The notes below the pieces were generated by a model, which was given only the letters and a program-made list of their open reading frames with translations, was not told the origin of the DNA and did no database searches. 64,000 nucleotides of DNA from Monodelphis domestica. Taxonomy: Eukaryota > Chordata > Mammalia > Didelphimorphia > Didelphidae. Below, piece by piece: positions 25,105-37,221 of this stretch; position 1 is the first letter of the stretch; the number at the start of each line of letters is the position of its first letter. The position numbers and the translations under genes are program-made. Location of the stretch: the NCBI RefSeq assembly GCF_027887165.1, contig NC_077228.1, positions 210,961,635 through 211,025,634 on the forward strand, in the 5' to 3' direction.

Positions 25105-25405
25105 TGATATATTGTGGCACAATTGAATGTAATAGACTTCTTTACTAGCAGCAATGCAATGATCCAGGACAATTCTGAGGGACTTTATGATAAAGAACTG
25201 TGGGAGCAGAAATGCAAAAGAAAAACATGATTGATCACATAGTTTGATGGGGATATGATTGGGAATGTTGACTCTAAATGATCACCTTAATGCAAATATT
25301 ATTAATATGTAAATAGATTTTGAATAATTATACAATGTATAATCCAGTGGAATTGCTCATAACCATGGAAAAATATTCTAAATTAAATAAATAAATAAGA
25401 ATATT
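25105..25405 (+). mobile_element. L1 3' fragment, second copy
   Basis: Restarts at an earlier L1 position ('gatatattgtggcacaattgaatgtaa') and repeats the 3'-UTR order to 'aaatattctaaattaaataaataaataag'. It is therefore a separate insertion or a duplicated segment. Confidence 0.75.
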
Positions 25406-25411
25406 AGTCTA

Positions 25412-25618
25412 GGGGGGCAGCTGAGTGGCTCAGTGGATTGAGAGTCAGGCCCAGAGATGGGAGATGCTGGGTTCAAATTTGGCCTTAGACACTTCCTGGC
25501 TGTGTGACCCTGGGCAAGTCACTTAACCCTCCCCCCCCCCCCCCCCCCCCCGCCCCATTGCCTAGCCTTTACCACACTTCTGCCTTGGAACCAATACACA
25601 GAAAAAAATTTTTTAAGT
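25412..25618 (+). mobile_element. Marsupial tRNA-derived SINE with poly(C) run
   Basis: Full-length head (gggggcagctgagtggctc) to 'gaaccaatacacag'. A run of about 20 C occupies 25530-25550 where other copies have 'cccccattgcc', an expansion of the short C run. Confidence 0.9.
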
Positions 25619-26059
25619 ATTAGTCTAAAATTTTATTTTTCTGATTCGAATCTTCCTGGTGTAGTTAAGAAGATCATAGTTGTATCACAGGAGAAAGTTT
25701 GAAGAGATTACTTCATTTCTTATTTTGTAGTTTATGTAATATTGAAATTGTTCTTTAAATGTTTGATAGAATTTATTTGTAAAATCATCTGGGCCTATGG
25801 TTGGGTTTTTTTGTTTGTTTGTTAATTTTCTTTTAATACATACAGCTTGTAATTATCTGAGACAGGATTTTCGCTTTAATTGTCTGATGCAGGACTCCAG
25901 GCCCAGGGCTCTAGCTACTGCACCACCTAGCAGTCTCATTTGGATTTATACCAGAAATGATAAGATTGGTTCAAAATTAGGAAAACTATCAATATAATGG
26001 ACTTATTATCACAGTGTCTGGCACATGGTAGGTACTTAATAAATGTTTTCTGACTATTA

Positions 26060-27110
26060 ATAACAAAAACAATAAAAATCATGATACCAAGAAGTACATA
26101 AAAAGTCTTTGACAAAATATGATACTCATTTCTATTAAAAATGACAAAAATATAGAAATAAATGGACCCCTCCTTAATAGGGTAAAAAGTACGTAAAACA
26201 AAAAACCAGCATTATATGCAACTGAGATAAATTTGAGTCCTTTCCAGTAAGATAAGGTAAAACGGAAATGTCCATTAACACCACTATTATTTGACATTTT
26301 ATGTCAAGAAAGATAAGACAAGAAAAAGAAATTGAGGGAATACCATAAGCACAGAGGAAGTAAAATTCTTGCTTTTTGTAGATAATATAATGGTCTATAA
26401 AGAGAATCTAAGAATATCAACTAAACATTAATTGAAACAATAACTTTAACAATGCAGTAAGTAGGATATGAAATAAGGCCACAAAAATCATCAGCAAATA
26501 TTTTACCAACAAAACCCAGCAGGGAGAGGTGAAAAGAAAAACTCTATTCAAAATAATTATAGCATGTATAAAATATTTAGAAGTTCACCTACCAAAACAC
26601 ACATAGGAACAGTTACAAAACACTTTTTATAGAAATAAAGACTGACACAAATAATTCAAAGGATATTACTTGCTCATGGTTGGGATGCAATATCATAAAA
26701 ATGACAATACTAACTAAATGAATTTATTTACTCAGTATCATATTAATCAACCTACCAAAGGATTGCTTTAGAGAGTCAGAAAAAATAATAATAAAATTCA
26801 GCTGAAGAGTCTCAAGGGAAATAACGAGAAAGAAGAAAGGCCAGACCTAGCAGTATCAGATCTGAAACCATACTATGAAGCAGTAACCATCAAAACTAAT
26901 TGGTACTGACTAGAAAGTTGATGGATGGAACAAACTAGGTATACAACATACAGAAGCAAATTAACATGACAACATAGTATCCAATAAACACAAAGATCCA
27001 AATTACTGGGGTAAATGGCTGTGTGTGTATAAATATAAATATATACCATGATAAATTCCAAATGGAAACATCACACACACATATTTAACACAAATTCCAA
27101 TACTACATAA
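26060..27110 (+). mobile_element. Old L1 ORF2 fragment
   Basis: Decayed but recognisable order of L1 ORF2: 'gtctttgacaaaatatgatac... aataaatggacc', 'ttttgtagataatataatggtc', 'aaaatcatcagc', 'aaaatgacaatac... ctcagtatcat'. Many frame breaks are present. Confidence 0.75.
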
Positions 27111-27344
27111 TCTATGTAGTAGTCAAAATTTAACCAATAAATAAAATGAAGCCATATCTCAGAGTATAATATTTATTAACAGGAGAAAGCAATTTATTCC
27201 TGAAGGACAGATTAATGGCAAGTTCATTTGCACCAATGAGACAAAGCAAAGGCAAGCAGCATCTTTTATAACTAGGTGTGTCTTTCTTCTGACTGATCTT
27301 AGTACATCATTTGGATCTCCCTTGGCAAGCTGGTGGATATATTG

Positions 27345-27540
27345 TTTAACCCCTTACCTTCTGTCTTAGCATCAATTCTGGGTATTGGTTCCAAGGCAGA
27401 AGAGTGATAAGGGCTAGGCAATGGGGGTTAAGTGACTTGCCCAGGGTCACACAGCTGGGAAGTGTCTGAGGCCAGATTTGAACCTAGGACCTCCCATCTC
27501 TGGGCCTGGCTCTCCATCCACTGAGCCACTCAGCTCCCCC
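27345..27540 (-). mobile_element. Marsupial tRNA-derived SINE
   Basis: Antisense full-length copy: 'aaccccttaccttctgtcttagc', 'gggttaagtgacttgcccag', reversed B box 'gatttgaacctagg', ending ccactgagccactcagctccc. Confidence 0.9.
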
Positions 27541-27569
27541 CTCCCATGGATATTTTAATGAGGAGGTGG

Positions 27570-27725
27570 GTTAATAGTTTTTAGTTCTACATGTAATACC
27601 CAGTGAAATTGCATGTTAGCTATGGGAAGGGTGGGGGAGGGGAGGGAGGGAAATAATATGATTCTCGTAACCAAGGAATAATGTTCTAAATTGACTAAAT
27701 AAATTAATTTTTTAAAAAATAGTTT
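27570..27725 (+). mobile_element. L1 3'-UTR tail fragment
   Basis: 'tacccagtgaaattgcatg... tatgggaagggtgggggagg... aataatgttctaaattgactaaataaatt'. Nearly the same as the insertion at 29722-29908. Confidence 0.75.
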
Positions 27726-29050
27726 TTAGTTCCACCACATTACTTCATTATTAGAGGGCAAGACTAATCCTCAAGATCAATCTGATTAGGAGAAGTAAGG
27801 CCACATAGTCTTTCCGTGAAATGGGGGGCTGGGGGTCCCCATAAGCTAAGGTCTTAGCCCCCCCAGATGCCTTGGAGGACTGGGAGTAATTACTTTACAC
27901 TGTTATACCCTTCATATATTTGGTCATAAAGGTTTATTTTTCATTTTGTCCCCCAGTGTGTGGAGGGGAAGGGGAAAAGGGAGTGAAAAAATATTTTATT
28001 ATTAAAAATAAAATTTAAATTAAAAAAAAAGAATTGCCTGACCTTCATAAGTTGGAGTCTGAACTAATAGATTAATTCACATAGGAATACTGGTCATAAA
28101 TAATATAATCCAACATTAATTTTCCTTATCTACATGTTAAAGGTCATATCAACAAATTAGAGGAGTGTATTATAGACATTGAAACCCTCTTTTTCAAATC
28201 CAGGCTGCCATATTTGCCCGGCAAAGGTACCCTTCAGGATTCGAATTGTCTCTTCTGTACTAAGCCCACTACCCCTATCCTTCTCCACCTCCAGCTGGTG
28301 TCTCTTTATTATTAGGGCTCAGTTACTACTGCCCCAATTCCACTTAATTTGATATCAATTCACTTTTATGATAGGATATTTTCTTAGATGATTCAGTAAA
28401 AATAAAATATGAACATTTCTTTCCAACATCCCAAGTGCATACTCCTCACTCTGGAGGAAGTAGGCGCAAAACTTAGCTCAGCTCTTATATAGCAATGGTC
28501 AACACCAAGGCTGTGTCTAAGATCGTATTCCTGCCACGATGAGGACTTCTGTCAGCCATCTCTGGGCTGCTGTCCTCATGGTCACTCCCAAAGGTCATTC
28601 CTTGCTACTCCAGGGATTGGGATTGATGCTCCACTGACTGCAAACTTGGACTTTTTGCTGGGATGCCAAGGGTGGTTCCACTCTCTTAGTACTTCAGAGA
28701 CATCAACACTGCTGTGGCTGCAAACCCAAACTGTGGCATGCCAGGATGCCTTGGCACCCTCTAAACCCTTGAACCTACAAGGTTAGAGGCTCTCTTCACC
28801 AGTCACCAGGAGCAAAGAAATAACTTTAAGCAACAGACTGCTGAGGCAAAGACTGAATGTTACTACATTCAGTTAAGAATAGTTACAGAAGATCCTTGCA
28901 TGTGTCAGTGTCATGACAAGGCACTTGCATTATATATCATCATGAACTTCCTGGAGGCTTCCCTGGTTCTCCATGTGGGAAAGTTGCCTCTGTTGAGTCG
29001 AATAAGCTGATGAGGACTCTGCTTATGCCAGACTCCAGTTATAAGAGTTA
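27726..29050. other. Intergenic, unassigned
   Basis: No exon found. Part of it (28400-29040) is less AT-rich than its surroundings and could be a diverged LTR or unique sequence. I could not match it to a family. Confidence 0.35.
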
Positions 29051-29062
29051 AAAAGAAAATTC

Positions 29063-29258
29063 AGGGCAACTAGATGGCTCAGTGGATTGAGAGCCAGGCC
29101 CAGAGATGGAGGTCTTGGGTTCAAATCAGATCTCAGACACTTCCTAGCTGTGTGACCCTAGGTAAGTCACTTAACCCTCATTGCTTAGCCCTTACTGCTC
29201 TTCTGCCTTAGAACCAATAAACAGTATTGATTCTAAGATGGAAAGTAAGAGTTTTAAA
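29063..29258 (+). mobile_element. Marsupial tRNA-derived SINE
   Basis: 'agggcaactagatggctcag... gggttcaaatcagatctcag... ggtaagtcacttaacc... gaaagtaagagtttt'. Confidence 0.9.
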
Positions 29259-29408
29259 AAATACTTTTCATAGCTATGATTAGGAGAAGACTTCATGATT
29301 AAATAAGGGATAGAGAGCATCATAGAAGATAAAAAAGATAATTTTGATCATTTGTAATCGAAATGGCTTTTGTACAAATGAAATTAATGCTATAAAATTG
29401 GAACAGAA

Positions 29409-29610
29409 GGGGCAGCTAGGTGGCTTAGTGGATTGAGAGACAGGTCTAGAGAAGGAAGGTCCCAGATTGAAATCTAGCCTCTGGTGCTTCTTAGTTGTGT
29501 GACTCTGAGCAAGACACTTACCTCTGATTGCCTAGCCCTTGCTGCTCTTCTGCCTTGGAGCCAATATTTAGGACTGACTCTAAGACTGAAGGTAAGGGTT
29601 TTTTAAGAAA
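29409..29610 (+). mobile_element. Marsupial SINE inserted in L1, 10-bp target duplication
   Basis: Flanked by tggaacagaa at 29399-29408 and 29611-29620. Complete from ggggcagctagg to an aaggtaagggtttttt tail. Confidence 0.92.
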
Positions 29611-29721
29611 TGGAACAGAAATAGTTAACTGGAAAAAAATCTTTGCAGCAAGTTTCTCTGCCAAGAGTCTGTTATCTAAGATATATAAGGAAGTTATTCA
29701 AGTATGCAAGAATGATAGCCC

Positions 29722-29908
29722 CCAACAACATGGAAATAGGTTCTGATCAATACCCAGTGGAATTGCATGTCAGCTACGGGAAGGGGGAGGGGAGGGGAGG
29801 GAGTGGAAGAATATGATTCTTGTAACCAAGGAATAATGTTCTAAACTGACTAAATAAATTTTTCAAAAAATAAAATAAAATAAAAGCTGACACCAAATAG
29901 AAAAAAAA
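29722..29908 (+). mobile_element. Truncated L1 tail inserted in L1, 14-bp target duplication
   Basis: Only the last ~150 bp of an L1 3' UTR plus an A-rich tail, flanked by aagaatgatagccc at 29708-29721 and 29909-29922. Confidence 0.9.
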
Positions 29909-30237
29909 AAGAATGATAGCCCTTAGTAGACTACAAGGTAAATAGATATGAATAGGTAGTTTTCCAAGGAAGAAATACAAGCAACCAGCAGCCATTTTTT
30001 AAAAAGTGCTCTAAATCACCAATAATTAGAGAATTTAAAATTAAAATAACCTTGAGATATATAAACTCACATTTATCAGACTGACAGAGAACAAAAGTAA
30101 AAAATGACAATTGTTGGAGTCACAATGGTATACAGTTTGTTGAGCTGTGAATTAGCCTAGCTATTCTGGAAAGCAATTTCAAATTATGACACATGCCAAG
30201 CCTATACTTTGTCCTAGCAATAAATACCACTACAGGG

Positions 30238-30750
30238 GAGGTATATGGGGTGTTCAGGGAAGACTACTACCTCTGGTATGAGGGCTTGTTGAGTGTTTTT
30301 CAGGGTTGCTTTCTTCCTTTGGCTTCTACCTACCACCAAGCTCTCATTTATGGCTCCAAGAAGCTATAGCATGCACAGCATCCACACACTCTGGTATACC
30401 ATCTTGGTAGATGGGCTAAACCAGGTAGCGGGTAACAAATAAGTCTCAAACAACAAGTATCAAACCCATTGGTGAGTTAGGGGGATGCCTGTCTCAGGCA
30501 GGTAAAGACTTTTTCCAAATGGAAGGAACAGATGAGAACAATTTATTCCAAAGGCCATGAACATGGTGGAAGTAGGTGCTGTGAAGTGGTTAATTAGACA
30601 TTCATCAAGCCATTACATCCCGAACCATCACTGTTCATCTTGACTTTTGCCCTGCCACTGGACTTAGATGAGAGAATGAGGCTGATGACTTTGTTCAATT
30701 CTGCCTCACTTAAATTCAATTTATTCGTGAATCAAAAGACATCACATTTT
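30238..30750. repeat. Unnamed ~0.5-kb interspersed repeat, copy B
   Basis: Homologous to 18265-18805 from 'ggggtgttcaggg' to 'cacttaaattcaatttattcg... gacatcaca'. Several small indels separate the copies, so the family is old. Confidence 0.7.
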
Positions 30751-31049
30751 AGCAAAGGACTGCTAAAAAAAGAAAAAAGGAACAAAAGATAGTCATTAAA
30801 GCATTTTTTAAAAAAGCACAGAAGGGAATACAAGGAAGTTCAGTAGGAAACAAAGATAAGCAAGATTACTTCAAATGTAATATGCTAAATTTATACATTT
30901 TTGTAACATAAATCAACCTGTACAATAGATTTGTGGTTTGATATATAATCTTTATTCTACTCTAGGTATTGAAATGTTCTTTTTATGTTTGTTAAATTCA
31001 GAATTTAAAAAATATTTTTTAAGTTCACTAGTTCTTTATCATCAACTCT

Positions 31050-32330
31050 AATTATAATCTTATATCTCTCCTAAAAAGCTGTCTACACTTATTTCTAATA
31101 CCTCTCCTCTCAGTCAAGTCTTTGTAATCTGTCTTTCCAACCTCATCACTCAACTGATATAATCTCCAAAGTTACCAATCTTTTTTTTACCCCTTTCTTC
31201 TGTTTTAGAATGAATACTGTGGATTGGTTCTAACACAGAAAAGCTATGTGATGGGAGTCACAGCTAGGAAGTGTCTGAGGCCAAATTTGAACCCAGGAAC
31301 TCCTATCTCTAGGCTTGGCTCTCCATCCACTAAGCACCCAGCTGCCTTTCCCAATGAATCAAGTCATATAGTCTTTTCTTAATCCTCATCTTTCTTGACG
31401 TCTCTGCAACATACTATTGACCACCCTTTCCTCCTGTACCCTTTTTCACTTTGAGTTTTTCTGACGCTGCCTTCTTCTGATTCTCTTCCTACCTATGTAA
31501 CCCTTCTTTTTCAGTATCCATTGTTGACTCATCATCTATATTATTCTCCTTAACGTTGGGTACTTCTTAAGGCTCTGTTCTTCTCTACCCTTCTCTGTTC
31601 TTTTTCTTTTGGCGACCCCATCAGTTCCCAAAGGTTTAATTATTATCTCTTTGGAAAAAATTCACTGATCTATATAATTTCTATTCTCCTTCCAGTTTGC
31701 TCCTAATATTCAATCCTATTATCACCAACTACCTTTTAGGCATTTCAAACCGAATGTCCCAGAGATATCTCAAACTCAACATGTCCCAAACAGAAATCAA
31801 TATCTTCCTTCTTGATCAAAGATACTCTTCTTCCATGCTTCCCTATTTCTATTAAAGATGCCATCTTTCTTCCAATATCCCCCACAAATCCAATCAATTC
31901 TCAAATCTTATCAAGTCTTGTCTCCACATCTCTTACATCTGATCCTTTTCTCCTTATGCACAATCATTACCTTAGTTCAGACCCTCACAGTATTTTTTCA
32001 TTGGCCTCCTAATTGGTCCTCCTGCCTCATGTCTCTCCCTATTCCAATCCAACTTCTACTCATCTTGCCAAAGTGATTTTCCTTAATTATAGTTCTGACC
32101 ATATTATTCTCCTCCTCAGTAAAAATCCAGTGGTTTCCAATTGCCTATGGGATAAAATATAAACTCCTCTATTTAGCTTATAAATACTTTTACAACCTGG
32201 CTTCAACCTAGCTCTTCAGTTTTATTATATTGTTCTCATTATTATGTTATATAAGTATTATATTATTTTCCTTCCCATTCTCTATAGTCTAGAAAACTGT
32301 TGCATAGTTTGACCCTGCCTGCCATGCTTC
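31050..32330 (+). mobile_element. L2-like LINE 3' portion
   Basis: 'aatctccaaagttaccaatc', 'aggcatttcaaaccgaatgtcccagagatatctc... caacatgtcccaaac', 'ttcattggcctcctaattggtcctcctgcctcatg', 'ccagtggtttccaattgcctatggg' follow L2 order. A SINE sits inside at 31185-31356. Confidence 0.78.
31185..31356 (-). mobile_element. Marsupial SINE nested in L2
   Basis: Antisense copy beginning with a T run and 'acccctttcttctg', with the reversed B box 'atttgaacccagg', ending 'cacccagctgcc'. The L2 reads 'ttaccaat' before it and 'ccaatgaatc' after it, consistent with insertion in L2. Confidence 0.82.
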
Positions 32331-32339
32331 TTTTCCACA

Positions 32340-34470
32340 TGGAAACAGAAAGGATTATCTTTTGGCATTTCTTTCTCCCAGAAAGCCAAGTTCAAAAACG
32401 TTGCCAAACTACTTGATTCTTACATTTCCACAGTAGCACTTGCACACACTATTATTACATCTCTCCCTGGGGCCAGAAATGTTGAATTCTCTTGCAAAAA
32501 TTACTTGGAGTATACTTGAGATCTACGATTACACAGAATAAGCATTAAAAGAAACATGAACACTTGAAGGAGTAATTATCTTACCATCCCATATATTTAT
32601 CCCATAACACAATTCAAAACAAATACACATAAACATTACAAGACATAGTCCAAGACAAAGCATCATTTGACAGGGTGCTTCAGTGTCTAAAAGTCTAAAT
32701 ATGAACATCCTAAAATGCATATCTATCCAGAATAACTAAGTAAATAATCACAGAGAGCAAACAGACATGAAGCTCCCTTACTTAAAGAACAAACAGAAAT
32801 ATAATCATTAGCCTATACACATATATACACAAGGAACAAAACAATGCAGCTAACAGATGCGTTTCTTTACTATAAGAAAAACACAAGTGTACAAACAAAT
32901 AAAAATGACAGTCTAACCACAGTGGTAGTATAAGTTAACTATTACCTTCCTCTGACCTGGCTCACCTTTTTATGGGTGGAGCCACTCTTTTCAATTCCTC
33001 CTTTCAGGTTTCCCATGGACATGACTTTTTCCTTAGTTATCACCCTCAACTCTACCATTCCAGAATTGGAGAACCAAGGTCTTTAATTCTGAGCTAGAGA
33101 GGCAACAGAAAAAAGGCTTTGTACAAGGCATTGCCTCAAAGAAGGAGTTTTTTTTCTTCTTCTACATACCAAACCTTCTCCTACTATACTGTTATCTTCT
33201 TTGTAGAGAGATAAATCCTTCATGATCTAGATGCATTGTCATCTCTGATTTTGGAGTAGTACAATATATCATCAATTAAAAAAAGAAAAGTCTTTGCTTC
33301 TTCCTAAAACCCCAGCTGGTAGAAATCCCAGAGACTAGAAAGAAAATATCCTCTGTGTCTATAAGATTCCATAGCCTTTCTCTCAACCACCTTTGAGCAA
33401 ATGAAAGACACTGGGTTAACCACAGTTTTATTTATTTTAACTTTTAGAGATTATAGAAAGAAAGAAATGCAAAAGAGACTTTAAAAGAAACAGTGATAAA
33501 CTTTGGAATAGATTCTTGCTTTCTGGGGAGGGAGAAAAAGAGGATATAATTTACTGTCATTCTTGGCAAGCAAGATGAGCTACAAGATTGAAGCTTCCAG
33601 TAGTCCCAAATCCCTTCAGCCAAAGTTGTATTCTCAGCACTTCACCTCCAAGTCATAGCAGGAGCAGTAAAACCAACTCCACTGTGGACAATGAATACCC
33701 ACCTAGCATGTTGCTCTCCCATCCTCTCCCGGTTAGTTCCTAATTGCTCTGCAATTGAAAATTTCTACCCTATGTCATGACTTAAGGTACTAGAGCATGG
33801 AGGCTAAGGCAAGGACTGGTGGCAATCCCCCTACCTCCACGACTATCACAGCAATGGGCTCCTCCTGTTGTGGCAACCTTGCACTCCCAGGGCTCCTTGT
33901 GATCATGCCTCATCTCACTTGTACTGACTCTGACATCATAGTCTCATGAGAGACATCTTCTGCTCTTCCCTTCTTCCTTAGGGAGAGAAGGGGCTGAGTT
34001 TACTGTCACAGGCTCTTTGGTTCTCCAGGGTTCAAGGAGATAAGCATTGGTGAACCCTAGTGACAATAGCAAAATAATAAAACAGAAGCCTAAAACAGAA
34101 GCATTAATAAGAAGCAAGGTATATTTTACAAGGGCAATCTCTAGTATTGTCACCTATATTATATCTGGTTCATCTGTAATATTATGTTGATCTGGTTACA
34201 CATTGAATGGGTCTGGCTTTTTTGTGTCTAGCTGATGTCTGTACCTCCATACCTTAGTTGATTGATTATTATTGCTGTACCTATAAGCCTGCTTCCCTGA
34301 ACCTGAACTGTTAATGTTTCCATACTTTGTAAATTGTCTCTGTAAATTGTACCCTAAAAGTCTATCTAGTGTAAGTACTAGGAAAGAAATGAATGGCCAC
34401 TGTCTGAACTGGAGTGCCCCTCAATTCAAGACAAGGTTGTTTGGAACTAATATACTATGTCACTTTTACT
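32340..34470. other. Intergenic, unassigned 2.1 kb
   Basis: No exon was recognised. On the minus strand a 69-residue open frame (33944-34153) has a hydrophobic segment (LGFCFIILLLSLGF), but there is no supporting family motif. Minus-strand sequence around 33000-33600 has LTR-like composition. Unassigned. Confidence 0.35.
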
Positions 34471-34477
34471 AGAAATG

Positions 34478-34670
34478 TCAGGGGGCAGTTGGGGGCTTAG
34501 TGGATTGAGAGCCAGGTCTAGAAATGATAGGTCCTAGGTCCAAATCTGGCCAGATTCTTCCTGGATGTTTTACCCTGGGCAAGTCACTTAATCTCCATTG
34601 CCCTCCTACTCTTCTGCCTTGGAACCAATACACAGTATTCATTCTAAGATGGAAGGTAAGGGTTTAAATG
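34478..34670 (+). mobile_element. Marsupial tRNA-derived SINE
   Basis: 'agggggcagttgggggcttag... gcaagtcacttaatc... gaaccaatacacag... aaggtaagggttt'. Confidence 0.88.
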
Positions 34671-34689
34671 TTGTTTTTTTTTTAATTAA

Positions 34690-36170
34690 AAAAAGGAGAA
34701 ATGTCACTTTCTGAGGCAATTGGCTTGGTTAGTCTTTGTATAATTGGTAGGCAGTTTCTTTTGCAAAATCTGTTGAGGTCTATCAATTTTCTCTCCATCT
34801 GCACATTAGAAAGTCTCACTAACTTTCTTATGGTTAAAATGTATTGGTGGTAAATTGTCATTATGAGGCCTCCTCCATTTTCTGGGGTTATTATGTAAGT
34901 AGGCAAGTTGCCCAATTTTTCAATAACTTTGTATGAGTTTGCTTTCCATTAGCCTGGTAACTTGTGCACCTATTGAACATCAACATTTTCTTTTTAAAAA
35001 TTTAAAATAAAATTAACATCTTTTGTTTTTTGCATCAACTATATTTCCCATCGTATTCCTTCCCCATTCTCTCCAAAAGAACCATCCCTTGTAACAACAG
35101 GGGGAAAGGATGAGCAAAACTAACCACATCAAATAGGTGTATTCTGTATTCCACAACTATGCTCCCTCTCCACTCCAAAAAAAAAAAAGGAGGAAGAGAA
35201 ATTCAAATTTCAAGAAAGAACTCTAAAGTTTGAGGGTTTGAAAACTCATGCATCATTTTGGCCAGCTCTTCTGAGATGAAGTCCTGGCTAGATGGTAGAC
35301 TTCCTTCAGCTGCTTTTTTAAGCTGAGAGATTAAGTATTTGCATTCTTTCTATCCTCTGAAATTCTAAAGGACAAGTCAATAGCATGGCTTGACCACACA
35401 TAAGTAGAGTATTGTAAAGATTAAAATTTAGGGGAGATGGGGAGACTGAGGCAGGTAGAAATTAGTTTCTCTCTGCAAGGAGTATTCGAGTCTATTTTTT
35501 ACAGTATGAAGCCTGGGACATTATTCCTAAGGTAGTTGAATCTGTGTCCTAGAAATGTCACATGCCAAAATCACTGAGATTCTTATTCTAGTCTTAAGTT
35601 CTGAACATGTTCAACAGCATGAAGTAGTAGGGTTTAGGCTTTAGGTCTTGTGGATTTTATTGTATAGTTATAGTCTTCTATATTTCACTGAATAGTTCAT
35701 CTTGGTCTTAATAGATCCTGGTAGAGAATTCCATCAGTCAGTCAGTCAACAAACATTTATTAAGTGGTTACCACATACCAGACACCATACTAATTGCAGG
35801 ACATACAAAGACTTGCTCCTACCCTCAGTGCTTTAACAACTGTGTATGCTTCATGGTTCCTTGTTGTGTATACTTGTGCCTACCTGGCAAAACTATTAGT
35901 CATCATTATGACATGACATGTTTTTCTTACTCATCTCCAATCTTCACCATCATCTCTGCTTGGAATCCTAGGTGTACTAGTGGGGATAATAATAGCACCT
36001 AGTTCCCTGGGTTATAAAGATCAAATAAGAAAACCTATGTAAAGTGTATTGCAAACCATAAAGCATATTTTAGTTATTATATTTATTGTTTATCTGTTGC
36101 CTTAAAATTAGTCTTTGCTTATTTTGGGAGAGTATAATATGTAGATATGTTCTTGGGTTTAAGAAACATA
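34690..36170. other. Intergenic with old repeat fragments
   Basis: An old gtgccaggcactg-type fragment lies near 35745-35830 and a MIR-like piece at 35975-36075. The rest is unrecognised. A minus-strand open frame at 34682-34915 looks protein-like in composition but matches nothing I know. Confidence 0.35.
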
Positions 36171-36174
36171 AATA

Positions 36175-36362
36175 TGGGGGCAGTGAGGTGGCTTAGTAGA
36201 TAGAGAGCCAGGCCTGGAGACAGGAGGTCATAGGTTCAAATCTGGCCTCATCACTTCCTAGCTGTGTGATTAGGGAAGTTCCTTAATGTTGCCTAGCCCT
36301 TATTGCTTCTCTGCCTTAGAATCAATACAGGGTATTGATTCTAAGACAGAAGTTGAGTTAAA
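36175..36362 (+). mobile_element. Marsupial tRNA-derived SINE
   Basis: 'ggggcagtgaggtggcttag... taggttcaaatctggcc... tagaatcaatacaggg', with an A-rich end at 36360. Confidence 0.88.
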
Positions 36363-36799
36363 AAAATAAATAAATATACATATGTGTATGCATTGACTTA
36401 AAATATGTTTATTTGCTTTGAATTTATTTATTTAATTAATTAATTTAGACTATTTCTCCATGTTCACATGATTCATGTCTTTTCCCTCCCCTTCTCCCTC
36501 CCGTAGCCAACTAGCAATTCCACTGGGATTAAAATATGTTTCTTGAAAATAGAGAATGTTTCCATTTTCTCTTTATACCCATGATACCTAGCTCAGCACA
36601 CAGTGGGTACTTAAATGCTTGTTGATTAAATGACTGATTCAAACTCTAAGGTCCCTTCCAAATGTATATTTATGATTTTATAATAATAGCAGCTAGCATT
36701 TTCTATTGGGCTTTAAGATATGGAAAGCACTGTACATATATTATAGTTGAGGCTATAGGTTTTTTAATAGTGATATATGAAATTAATTCAGACTATTTA

Positions 36800-36945
36800 T
36801 TGGAAGGACTAACATTGAGGCTGAAGCTTAAATATTTTGGCCACATGACAAGAAGTAGAATTCAATGGAAAAGACTGATGGTGAGAAAGACTGATGGCAA
36901 AAGGAGAAGGGGATGGCAGAGGATGAGATTTTAAAAAATCTTTTT
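36800..36945 (+). mobile_element. RTE (BovB-like) LINE ORF2 C-terminal fragment
   Basis: The frame reads LKLKYFGHMTRSR... KTDGKRRRGWQRMRF, the conserved end of RTE-clade ORF2 (LKLQYFGHLMRR ... GRRRRGRQRMRW in BovB). This clade supplies the tail of MAR1-type SINEs such as the one 280 bases downstream. Confidence 0.8.
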
Positions 36946-36984
36946 GTGTAAAAATGCACATATATATATACACACTTCATTTGA

Positions 36985-37170
36985 CATTTGAACCTCACAA
37001 CAAACTATGATATTATTTGGACCTCATCATAAATCCTTTGAGGTGCTATTATTTCAATTTTACAATGAAGAAATTGAGGTTGAGAGATGTTAAGAAACAA
37101 CATAAGGTTAAATAAACAGAAAGTATCTGAGACTGGATTTGTACTCGAGTCTTTTTGATTCTAATTCCAA
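36985..37170 (-). repeat. MIR-like fragment
   Basis: 'cctcacaacaaactatgatatt... cctttgaggtgctattatttcaattttacaatgaagaaattgagg' is MIR in antisense orientation. Confidence 0.6.
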
Positions 37171-37221
37171 AGCTATAATAAAAATAAATAGCAATTCTAT
37201 AGTGTTTTAGGATTTGCATAC

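Larger units (their letters stand above)
29270..30230 (+). mobile_element. Old L1 ORF2 fragment with two nested insertions
   Basis: L1 ORF2 C-terminal sequence ('gataattttgatcatttg... ggcttttgtacaaatg', 'gaaaaaaatctttgcagc', 'tctaagatatataaggaa', 'gaatagatatgaatagg...') is split by a SINE (29409-29610) and a short L1 tail (29722-29908). Both insertions have target duplications. Confidence 0.82.
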
